Below, one piece after another: positions 10,388-20,900 of a stretch of DNA of 64,000 nt (positions are counted from its first letter, which is position 1; the number at the start of each line of letters is the position of its first letter). Under the pieces are notes generated by a model. It made no database searches, was not told the origin of the DNA, and saw only the letters and a list, made by a program, of their open reading frames with translations. This DNA is from Allium sativum (lineage: Eukaryota; Streptophyta; Magnoliopsida; Asparagales; Amaryllidaceae): assembly GCA_030737875.1 (NCBI GenBank), contig CM060915.1, positions 567,222,577 to 567,286,576 on the forward strand. Direction: 5' to 3'. A program made the position numbers and the translations under genes.

Positions 10388-12676
10388 TGTAACACCCCGC
10401 CTCCGCTAGGGTCACTCGCAAGGGAATGCACTAGCTTTAGAGGGGCATTATTGGTAAACATGCACAGAAATATCACAAGACAGAACACATGAAATAGCGG
10501 AAGTAAAATCAATCTTTCATAACATGAATACATAAGGTCTAAAGCCTTTTACATCAGAGTACATCAAAACCTGTCTTGCAATAGTAAAGAAGCATAAAGA
10601 CTTTTTAATAAATTATTCCCCAAGTAAAAACAGTAAAGTAGCCATAGCCAAGAGAAGTCCAAGCCATCCATGATGACCTTCAATCAGAAGAAGTCCGAAC
10701 TAAACAGCATTGTTTCCTCCCTGTAACCTGGGGGGGAAACGGAAGAAAAGAGGCGAAACAAAACGGGTCAGTCAAAAAGACTGAGTAAGCCCTATCTACT
10801 ATTAGTATAGAAACTAGTAAAGTAAACTGACATGAGAAACTGAGATGAACATGAGCATGATAACAAGATAGATAAGCTAAATCAAAATAACAGGATAAAC
10901 TACTGAACTAAGGTATCATGATAAACTACGGTGTCATGATAAATCAAAGTATCATATCGTCAGATTTCTATCAAGTATACTATCCCAAGGTATCTACCCC
11001 GTCTAACATCCCACGGTATCTATTCCGTATATTCTTCCTGGTTCTAATCATGTATATTTGCTCTGCACCCTCCGTACTAGTATCCCAGCCTTGTTATGTG
11101 TTAACCATGAATGTCCCTTACTCAAAGTCGTGTAATGGTCCATATCAACCTAATATATCGCATATATAGGTTACTCAAATCATATGTTTCTTTTCATGTA
11201 TATAAGTTCAGTCCTTTGCCGTACCTCGTACGGGCTTCCTCATGTCGTATTATCCTTGAAATCGTTTGGACTGTCACCCTTGTTCTAGCTAGGCTCTTCC
11301 ATATGAATCATCGTTTGAACTACTAGGACTTACGCCACCTAGCACCACTAGGGATTACGCTTACCTATTGCACGCTTTCGTATTTCGGTTTGGGTTAAAC
11401 CACCTAGGCCACTAGGGATTACGCTAACCGTCAACCGCGCCCTTTTTCCCACGCATTCATCGTGAATCGTTTTTCTATAACTGTATGCACATGTATCACA
11501 TCGTGCCATCCGAGTCCTGTCACAGGGCAAAACAAGAAATACAGGACTCGGTCGGGAGCTTTAGATTTATCTGCCGATGCAGATACTAAGGTCTGCTTTT
11601 CTACACGTGGCTATGGTCCCACAAGACCCCTCCCTCAACTAGTGAAAGGCAACACAAGAGACAATCTTGCATAACATGATAGCATGTATCATTCTCAATG
11701 ATCAAACCCAAACATGAACTTTTAACTTCATAGTTAATATCTAAGAGTAGGGAAAGGGCTTACATTGCTATGAAGGCCTAAATCGACTAAACTAAAGCTT
11801 GTGGTGAAGCTTATGCATGCCATCACCCAAAAACCCAAAGATGGATGCTCCAAATCAACAAAAACACCATCTTTATGAACAAAGATCAAAGCTTTTGCCT
11901 TGAAATCAACTTGAGAAGCTCTCATACTAACATAGGGACTCTCTAATACTCTCATGATCATGAAACCTCTCATAGAAATGAAGTGGAGGCTAGGATAGTT
12001 GGGTGGAGGCCATGAGAGTAGCAATTTTGCCATAGTTTAGTTACATGAGTGAATAATGAGGGTTTAGGGGTAGGTTAGGGGCTTATTTATAGATTAGGCA
12101 AGTGTTTTAGGCCATAGGATTAAACCTAGATTCAATCCAAGCCATCAAAGCATGTCTTGGGGAAGAAGTCAAGTGTAGGAACCATCTAGGGCCTTTAGAT
12201 TAAAGATGAACCATGAGAACCATCCAAATGCAAAATCTGCATTTGAGCGAATCGACCCACGGGTTGACAGCCAAACACCCTGGATTAACCCCTAGTCGAC
12301 CCAGCGGGCTCGGGTCGACCTCAAAAATCGGCCGGTTCGGTTATTCCCCTCTCCCAATTCGCTGTTTTGAACATTTTTGCATATTTATTTATTTATTTTT
12401 CAATTATATATATATATATATATCAATATATATATATTTCTCTGCGCAACCCATTTCACTTAATTAAGTATACTTTAATTTGGGAATTTTTCGTGAAACT
12501 TCGCGAGGCCATATCTTGGACATACGGACTCCGATTTTCGAAAACTCGGACTCTATTTCGCGTATTTTTCCGAGACGAACGCAATGGCATAGCCCGTTTC
12601 ACTTGATTCAGAATTTAAAATTAAATTCTGCCTTGATTCTCGTCTTAATCATGTTATCGAAATACGGGTTGTTACA
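10388..12676 (-). repeat. Element B 5' LTR
   Basis: It has the same structure as the 3' LTR. Differences I see include T/A near 10815, T/C near 10980, G/A at about 11623, A/T near 11720, and single changes near 12256, 12311, 12520, 12595 and 12618, plus a shorter TA run (12404-12436). This level of identity means a very recent insertion. Confidence 0.95.
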
Positions 12677-13379
12677 AACCCAAATCACATTCTATTTATT
12701 TTCGGGTTAAATAACTAGTGTTATTTAATACACAGTTCACGATAAACCCATGAATCAATTCTATTTAAACCCATTTCAAATCCAACTTATTTATTTAAAA
12801 ATAAATGGGTTTTAATTTCAGTTCAAAACTAGTTCATTTCGATAAAAATCTATTTTTATCTTTTCAAATATGGAGTTTTCATCCCAATTCTTCCCAAATC
12901 ATTTCTTATGATTTTACACAAATTATTGAGATTTTTAATAATTTTATCAAGGCCCGTACAGTCGATTTCCATCAACGGCCATCGAACGACACTTATAGCG
13001 ACCTTTTTCAAATTTGATTTGGACGTATCTCCAAATCCAACCGTTAGATTTCAAATTTCTAATACTCGTTAAAAAGCTCTTTTCGATACGAACCCAACGG
13101 TTCTGGTTTTAGGAGAATCCGATGGTCGGATCTCCCGTAATGTTCGTTTGAAAGAAATGGTCGAAATTTACGAACTGCCGCGGCGCGGCGTGTTCTATTC
13201 AGGCCGTTATATTATATATATAATATATATTTCGTCGATTTCTATTTAAAACGAATTTTATAAACCATTTTAATTTCGTTTCAAAAACAATTTCAACTTT
13301 CATTTCAATTCAAATCAAAATTGAATTTTTCCTTATAAATTCGTTTTAAAATTCATTTCTATTCAATTCAAATTTCAAT

Positions 13380-13650
13380 TCAATTTGAATTCATTTCAAT
13401 TCGTTTTCAATTCAATTCGAATTCGTTTTCAATTCAATTCGAATTCGTTTTATATTCAATTCATTTCGAATTGGTTTTCTATTCGATTCAAATTCATTTC
13501 GTTTTCTATTCGATTCAAATTCATATTGGTTATATATTCAATTGAAATCAAATTTGCTTTCTATTCAATTCAATTCGAAATCATTTTATATTCAATTCAT
13601 TTCGAAATCGTTTTATATTCAATTCATTTCGAAATATTCGATTACGAAAT
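13380..13650. repeat. 27-bp AT-rich minisatellite in A 3' LTR
   Basis: Imperfect tandem units of about 27 bp, based on TTCATTTCGAAATCG and TTTTATATTCAA, with TTCGAA/GAATTC dyads. The 5' LTR copy (20860-21150) has one extra whole unit, so the array changed length after insertion. The repeated Tyr-Ser-Ile-His-Phe frame is a by-product. Confidence 0.8.
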
Positions 13651-14842
13651 CACTTTTCAATATTCATTTTAAAATGAATAAAATCGATATAAACATCGTT
13701 CATGTCAAAATGGCGCATCTCTAATCAACACGGCTTTATATTCAACAAATGGATCTATATTTCTTTCAATACACGACTCTATATCTTTGTCAACACAGGA
13801 CTAATCTCAACGAATGAGTACCGTCCATGTGTGACTATTCTTGTTATTTAATGTATTTTATAAAAATTAAGGTATCTATCGTTTGATATTAAATCAGACT
13901 CCAACCGTAAATTGGTAGGAGAACGATTCCCTGAATATTAACCCCGAATGCCGAAACCAACATCAGATCAATATCCAGGAGACCACTCATCTTATCTATT
14001 TTCCAGTTAGTTTCTAATTTTATATATGATAAAGATGTAAATTTTATTGTTAAAATATTTTGTTCAACACATGACTAATCTCAACGGATGAGTACAGTCA
14101 ACACATGAACCTTTATTTTATAATATTCTTTATCTTCTAAATTGGAATGAGGCCCAATCAATTACCATATAATGTTAATTATATGGATTTTCATACATCA
14201 CACGTATATAATAGCATTGAAAATAATCAACCATCAACCAAAGTGCACTACACTGTATAAGCATCAAATACAGATGTCTAACGCTTATAACAGCCTGTCA
14301 ATCAATCGAACGACATATTTAATCAATCAGGATGAGTGAACTTCAAATTTCATCCCAACACCCATGTGGGGTTTCAAACAATCAAACACAGATTTTATTT
14401 GTGCAGTTGGGCGATGTGTAAAATTTATTGTCCCAATCAATGTCCTTCAAATAGGTGTACATAAACAAACCGTCCGGTTTGTAAATGAATATTTATTTAT
14501 TCACATTCACGTTAAAAATTATATTTTTAACGATAAAATATTTTATTTTAACACATGAATTTTTATTCAGTTCATTTACAAAATAAAAATGATATTTTTT
14601 TTTCTAACTTATTTTAGAAAATTTCGGCGGCATAACGGCACAATACTAGAAACGGGACGAGGCCTAGCCTTATCCCCGGTCTAGTGAAGGCCCACGCCAT
14701 TCACACATCAATCAAATCCATTCATTTCACCTAACAACTCAATTCAAACCAAATAATCTAACCAACTACACAACCAAACAATTAAACAAACAAGCCATCC
14801 ATGGTCTGTGGATGATGGGTGTCGGGTGCTACTAAACACCGT

Positions 14843-14901
14843 CTGCATCCTAGTATATATATATAACTAGAAAAAGAGATTGAAAGGTGAGAAATTCTCA
14901 C
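14843..14901 (-). other. Possible short intron and GTGAG/CTCAC dyad (A, 3' LTR)
   Basis: On the minus strand CT then GTGAGAATTTCTCAC forms a dyad (14886-14901) that also gives a donor-like GTGAGA. A GGATGCAG acceptor-like site ends at 14843. The span of 59 nt is at or below the usual plant intron minimum, so splicing here is doubtful, but the order donor dyad then RTGCAG is the same as in D and E. Confidence 0.3.
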
Positions 14902-14989
14902 AGATAGCTATCCAATCATCTTGACTCTCCTTTTGTAGAAGTCTTCGTCGTTCTCGCCTTTCATCGCTTTCGTCGCCCGTAGGCACTAC

Positions 14990-15230
14990 ATATGTAAAAA
15001 TCGAATTTTTACTTTGCTATTTAACATATAAAAATCGAATTTTCACTATGCTATTCAATATATAAAAATCGAATTTTTACTATGCTATTCAATATATAAA
15101 AATCGAATTTTTACTTCGCTATTCCATATATAAAACTCGAATTTTTACTATGCTATTTAATATATAAAAATCGAATTTTTACTATGCTATTAAATATATA
15201 AAAATCGAATTTTTACTATCACGCTATACG
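14990..15230. repeat. 34-bp tandem repeat with internal dyad (A, 3' LTR)
   Basis: About seven units of 34 bp; each unit carries TAAAAATCGAATTTTTA, a 7-bp inverted repeat around CGA, followed by CTATGCTATTCAATA. Degenerate units continue to about 15600, including three copies of a 22-bp TTTCAAATATATCATTTCGC-type unit (15316-15372). The matching array in the 5' LTR is at 22493-23100. Confidence 0.85.
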
Positions 15231-15630
15231 GATAAAAATTCTATTTTTACATTGCTACTATATAGATAAAAATTATGTTTTTACCTCGCTATTCTCTATA
15301 TAAAGATTCCGCCTTTTCAAATATATCATTTCGCCTTTTCAAATATATCATTTCGCCTTTTCAAATATATCGTTATAAAAATCACATTTTTATTTTTCTA
15401 CACATATAAAGATGATATTTCTAATATTCCTATCATGTAAAAATTATATTTTTATAATCGCTATATAGTAAAGACTATATTTTTAATACTTTAAAAATAT
15501 AAAAATCATATTTTTAATTGAATAAAAATCTTTTCTACCTCTTCCTTATATTAAAATCATATTTTTATAAATATAATCTTTTCAATTTTAAAAATCAAAT
15601 ATTTTCTATTAATTAAAAATCAAAGCTTTC

Positions 15631-16032
15631 CTACCATAAAGATCTGAAATTTAACACAATATCACTTGTATTTAAAACTAAAATTAAAATCACAAAAAAA
15701 AACTCACTGTTTTTGGTATTGACTGCGGACGGGGAGGGAATGACGTTTGCCGCTGCGCCTAGGTGGGGAAGGCTGAGTTGGGTGCACAGCGGGGGAGGAG
15801 GTGGTGACTGCGGTTGTCGCGGGGGGGGGGGGGGGTGGCGAGGTGGTTTAGGGCAGAGGGGGGGGCTCGATTGCGTCGCGCGGCGCCTGGGGGGGGGTCG
15901 ATTGCGTCGCGCGGCGCCGTGGGGGGGGGGGTAGCTGCGGTGATCGACGCCGATTGGGGGGGGGGGGTCTCCCTCTCGATCGGTTGTATTTTTTTTTTCT
16001 GTAATGAACGAAAATGAGGGAAGGGGGGGCAA
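15631..16032 (-). other. C-rich leader with proline-rich open frame (A, 3' LTR)
   Basis: The minus strand has long C runs (G runs on the plus strand, up to 14) just downstream of the TATA box, with an open frame of 133 codons, very rich in Pro, Arg and Ser. The equivalent in the 5' LTR (23220-23520) is disrupted by different run lengths, and the protein shows no domain. I read it as a structured non-coding leader. A short upstream reading frame is possible. Confidence 0.4.
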
Positions 16033-16035
16033 CAG

Positions 16036-16044
16036 TTTATAAGG
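16036..16044 (-). promoter_or_regulatory. Element A TATA box (3' LTR copy)
   Basis: The minus strand reads CCCTTATAAACTG about 920 nt after the LTR start and just before the C-rich leader. The same motif is in the 5' LTR near 23533-23545. If used, more than 5 kb of the LTR is transcribed as R and U5. Confidence 0.4.
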
Positions 16045-16962
16045 GAAGGAAAGAGGATATATATTTTTAATTTATTTAATTATTTTATTTTGCAAAGAGT
16101 TGACTTTTACATATTACCTCGAAACGAGCCCACCGCCTGTCGTCCATAACCAATTACCCCCATTCCGAACACAATGGGATATGTATCGTAAGCTGATTTG
16201 ATCGTTTCGATCAGTTTCCGTTAAAATCAACATATAACTCTATATATTGAATTTGAACGTGCATTTCAATTTACCAGGGTCACATACTAACTCTAAAAAT
16301 TCATTAAAAATATTTTCTAGCTTCGTATTGACGATACGGTCCTAACAAAACTAGTTTCGTCAAATTCTGAGACCGTTTGAAAAATGGCCATTTTCCAGTC
16401 GATTAAAATCAACTAAAATTGGTCAAACGCGTTTTCCTTTGCCACACTCACATATTGAATCGAAAAATTATGAAATTTGAAACCTAACAATAATTTGACA
16501 TCACGGACCCAACAAAAGTGGTTTCGTCGAAATCCGAGGCCGTTTGCAAAATTCCCATTTTTAAGGGCCTGAATTCCATAACGATTATTCAGAATTTTCA
16601 ACTGGACATATCTTTTGATTCCCGCTATGAAATTTTGATTTTTCGGATTCGTTGGAAAGATATTCTCAATTAGATCCTATTATTTTTGGTTTCACTAAAA
16701 TCCGGATTGTTTTGCACCCGGTACATTCAATTGAAGTTTGAAATCGAATTATCGAACTACCACGCCATTTTCAATTCCTTTTATAATTATATATAATTAT
16801 TTATATTCTAACGACGACGTGTATAAATATATACGTTCTAATTATATTCAAAATAAATTTCTCGTCGATATTATTTAAAATAATCCATTTTAAATATTCA
16901 AAATTCGTCGAAGTTGCCAAAACAAAAATTTTAAACTGGCTCAGAATTTCCGGGTTATTACA

Positions 16963-16979
16963 ATCTCCCCCACTTAAAA
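16963..16979 (-). other. Element A polypurine tract
   Basis: The minus strand reads TTTTAAGTGGGGGAGAT immediately before the LTR start TGTAATAACC. Confidence 0.85.
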
Positions 16980-16997
16980 CTTTTCGTCCCCGAAAAG
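16980..16997 (-). other. Pre-PPT hairpin with GGGA loop (A)
   Basis: Minus strand arm CTTTTCG, loop GGGA, arm CGAAAAG: a perfect 7-bp stem with a GNRA-type loop, 17 nt from the 3' LTR. The first three stem pairs differ from those of B and D but still pair. Confidence 0.65.
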
Positions 16998-17984
16998 GAA
17001 CGAAGTCGAAAGTGGTTTGATTAATCAACTCTACGTTCGATCCGGCTTCCATTCTCCAACTTTTCAGTTTCTGAGAATTTTCAAATTTTCATAAATTTGG
17101 CTAACACCCTAAATTTTTGAAAAATTTCGCCATAACCTCCCCTGCACCGGGAGCCACGGGAAAATCCCGAAATTGCCATATAGGCCTTCTAATCTCAAAA
17201 AGAAAAAGAAAAAGCCAAGCCGCTAGCCAGTAGGCTCATAAAATCATCATCACCAAACAAAACAGTAAATTATAGTAAACATGTACCTATTTGTCGGGCA
17301 AACAAATTTTATTCTCTGCTCTAGCCTCCTTGCTATGACCTGTTCAATGTAAGTATATGTATATGCAAGCAAATGCGACCAATTTTCAATACAGTACAAT
17401 ATTTGATACAATTAGGCTAAATGGTTCAAAATTATCAAACAAATAAACAAACAACACAAACATCAATCAATTAGTGGATTAACGTTTCAAATTCATAAAT
17501 TTGATACATATACAAAAAATCATGTTTTTGATGACAAATCACAACAAATGAATCTATCTATATAAGTTTTGGTTCTCACACCAGTCTAATGGAAATATAT
17601 AGGTATCACACCTTCGAAACTCGAACACACACTACCGATGCTATATAGTCATCAATAGAATCATCTCCGGGTGACTAGAGTGTGACTCTATATCTATCTA
17701 ATATATTAAAACTTCGAATATACGTTCATGACGCGTATATGCAAAATCTTTATATATTCGATTGTCCAAATTCAAAGTAAATAAATATTCAAATACGTAT
17801 AAAGCGATTTAAATTTTCAAAACAAAATTGTTTTCTTTTGAAAAATATACCCTTCACACTCGTTCTAGGATACTACTGATCCTATCTCTAACGAGTCATT
17901 CTAATTGGATATTACTAATCCAATATCTGATGAATTCTTTCGTATGGTTCTAATGTGTCTTGTTCTCTAGCTCTGTAAACCAAA

Positions 17985-17996
17985 GCTCTGATACCA
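17985..17996 (-). other. Element A primer-binding site (tRNA-Met)
   Basis: The minus strand reads TGGTATCAGAGC, 12 of 12 with the initiator tRNA-Met primer site, 1 nt from the 5' LTR. Confidence 0.95.
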
Positions 17997-17997
17997 C

Positions 17998-20900
17998 TGT
18001 GACGGCCGGGAATTTTGCTCGATCCGAATCAGTCGTTAAACCGATCTAGACCGTTCGAAACCCCTGATCGTTTGAGAACAGGAAAAATCAGAGCGTAGAC
18101 GGAAGAACATTTCATTGTATATTACAACAATTCCATCAGATACAAGAATATACAGAGCATAAATGAATAAATTACATTTGATAAATATCAGAGATTACAA
18201 TAAATTACATAGTAGCAGAAAATAATACAAAGCACAACTGAAGGTGATATACGAATACAGAGCTTTCCGGATATCATTCCAGCTGTAAACCAGGATCCTG
18301 TGAAATATAATTCTGCAAAACCAAAACTACTAGCTGCCCGTGCGGAAAATAGGGGCACCCAGAGTTTAGGTTAAAACAATAAACTCCAGGTCAGTCATGT
18401 GACTGGTGTGAGAACTAAAACAGTTATTAAATTGGTTTTAAAGTTAGGTAAATCAAGGGACCACGCCGTATAACACGGAACGGGTTTCCTCCCAAGAATA
18501 CCAGTGCATAGAACAAACAGCGCAATGCTAAATAAAGAAAAATGAAGCTGTTATAAGACCCATGTCCCATCACACAATGCAACGCAAGCCGGAGGATAGG
18601 GTTTTCCCTTATAACAGCCAAAGCATGCTTGATACGTTTAAAACACATTATTTGATACTATTATAGGTGTATAGTGTCAAAACAATTTCAATCATAAATA
18701 TCAATCATAGGCGGCATAGCTACCATCTACTATGTCGCCATACTAGTTCTACAATTAAAACCGCAATAAACATATTGGAAATTGGATTTCCGTCATGAGT
18801 CGAGGCAAGGGGCAAGCTCCTCTCCGCTTCGAGACACTCTAGCAAATGCTCAGGATTACACACTTTGGGCAGCCACTTGGATCGGTTGGGCCGGTCCTCA
18901 CTTACGTTAGAGGATTATTTATGCATGAACACACGTTTCCCGGTCCTTACAGACCTATAATCGAGGCGCCTCATTCCAACAACCACAAAGGTGAAAAGTA
19001 TATAAATGTCAGGGTCGGTAAGTCATTGACACCACCAAAGCTAGAAAGAAACATCGTGTTCTCCCAACGGCCCGTATCCCGTTTTTAACTCATACCGAGG
19101 TGTGAGGCTCGCGAATTCACGTTATACACAAAGCTGCCACGTAGGCCGTGCTTTGATCATCAACCACAAGACTTTGCTTTTCAACAGAAGCCTTGATCCA
19201 TGCAACTCAGCATGCCATATGTGCAATTCATGCCATGCGATTGATATCTATCGATATATAACCTCTAAGCTCGTACGTCTCAGAGACGGGCGTTAAGCAA
19301 GAGAATAAATTCTCCGCCGCCAAACAGATATATATTTAACAGAAATCAATCAACACAGAATAAAATCCAATGTCAGACACACAATCCATTTACAAGTTCG
19401 TTCTGGGTCTGAACGAAACCGGAGGCACTTTCCTCGCATATCCATCCATCTCCAAGTACGTCTGGACGACCACCAACTATTTCCATCCTCTTGGGTGTAC
19501 AGCCCAATCAGGATCGTTAGTAATTACCCAAACGATGTGAAAACTTCCGGTCTTCGACCACCGTCTTCATCTTCGACATATCGTCGAATCGGTTATTCAG
19601 AATGGATATAAACCCGGCCTTTCCGAACAACGCGCGTATATTTAAAACAAATGTTACACAAACACAACATACGCCTCATTCCAATGCAGAATATCCTTTT
19701 TATTCACGAAATCACATTCTTAGGGAAAGGTTCCCATTAATTTTATCCAAGATAAATTCTTTAAAATTTATCCTTTAATCTTCCTTTGGATGTCGTTTCA
19801 AACCAAATTATGGTTTTCTAAACTAGTCGAGATTAGCGAACCGTAACGAAGTAATTATTTATTTTATTTCCCAATCCCAACCTATTCATCCCATGAAGCA
19901 AAACTGGTAGTACTTCACATCTAACACCACAGTGTTATCGGTAAAATTAATTACCATTTCACGTTCAAATCTAATTAAAGATTTAACTATCACTTTGGAG
20001 CAAAAATGGAGATACTCCATTCTCGCTCATTTTCCAAATTTGATAATTCGGATTATCTATTCACATTTCAATTTAATTGCAGATTCATTAAAACTCCTTT
20101 TACTGGGTTAAAGAACTAATGTCATTTAAAACACAGTTCACGATAAACCCAAATCACATTCTATTTATTTTCGGGTTAAAGAACTAGTGTTATTTAAAAC
20201 ACAGTTCACTATAAACCCATGAATCAATTCTATTTAAACCCATTTCAAATCCAACTTATTTATTTAAAAATAAATGGGTTTTAATTTTAGTTCAAAACTA
20301 GTTCATTTCGATAAAAATCTATTTTTATCTTTTCAAATATGGATTTTTCATCCCAATTCTTCCCAAATCATTTCTTATGATTTTACACAAATTATTGAGA
20401 TCTTTAATAATTTTATCAAGGCCCGTACAGTCGATTTCCATCAACGGCCATCGAACGACACTTATAGCGACCTTTTTCAAATTTGATTTGGACGTATCTC
20501 CAAATCCAACCGTTAGATTTCAAATTTCTAATACTAATTAAAAAGCTCTTTTCGATACGAACCCAACGGTTCCGGTTTTAGGAGAATCCGACGGTCGGAT
20601 CTCCCGTAATGTTCGTTTGAAAGAAATGATCGAAATTTACGAACTGCCGCGGCGCGACGCGTTCTATTCAGGCCATTATATTATATATATAATATATAGA
20701 ATATATATTTCGTCGATTTCTATTTAAAACAAATTTTATAAATCGTTTTAATTTCGGTTCAAAAACAATTTCCACTTCCATTTCAATTCAAATCAAAATT
20801 GAATTTTTCCTTATAAATTCGTTTTAAAATTCATTTCTATTCAATTCAAATTTCAATTTAATTTGAATTCATTTCAATTCGTTTTCAATTCAATTCGAAT

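Larger units (their letters stand above)
6095..12676 (-). mobile_element. Element B: very young non-autonomous LTR retrotransposon
   Basis: A complete element of 6582 bp with identical 5-bp duplications AACCC at 6090-6094 and 12677-12681. The LTRs (2295 and 2289 bp) differ by about ten substitutions plus a TA-repeat length change. The PBS (10374-10385) matches the tRNA-Met consensus at 12 of 12 bases. The internal 2.0 kb contains no recognisable gag or pol. The empty target site is visible in A's other LTR (AACCC at 20146-20150, with matching flanks), which proves the insertion and its borders. Confidence 0.95.
3943..16962 (-). repeat. Element A 3' LTR, interrupted by element B
   Basis: On the minus strand it runs from TGTAATAACCCGG (ends at 16962) to CCGGCCGTCACA (at 3943). 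After removing B and one duplication (6587 bp) it is 6433 bp, against 6470 bp for the 5' LTR. In transcription order it holds about 0.9 kb of U3, a TATA box near 16036-16044, a C-rich leader (15700-16030), a 34-bp tandem repeat, the GTGAG/CTCAC dyad, a 27-bp AT-rich repeat, and the structured block near the LTR end at 4336-4440. Nothing in it looks like a conventional gene. Confidence 0.9.
16963..17997 (-). other. Element A internal region, non-coding
   Basis: 1035 bp between the 3' LTR and 5' LTR. Apart from the PPT, hairpin and PBS I see no coding domain. The minus frame spanning 16801-17052 crosses the LTR border and includes FRGRKVLSGG. This may echo the C-terminal pol residues of the autonomous ancestor. 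Confidence 0.75.

Noticed and set aside
13385..13724. Phe/Ile/Ser-rich frames over the AT-rich minisatellite (also 20863-21229)
   Set aside because: They are by-products of the 27-bp repeat; the period is a multiple of three.
14990..15230. Possible CRISPR-like array (regular repeats)
   Set aside because: The 34-bp units are contiguous without unique spacers, lie inside an LTR in both copies, and the genome is a plant.
15713..16017. Gly-rich plus-strand frames over the G-run island (also 23249-23546)
   Set aside because: Translation of poly-G runs, on the strand opposite to element A; the frames differ between the two LTRs.
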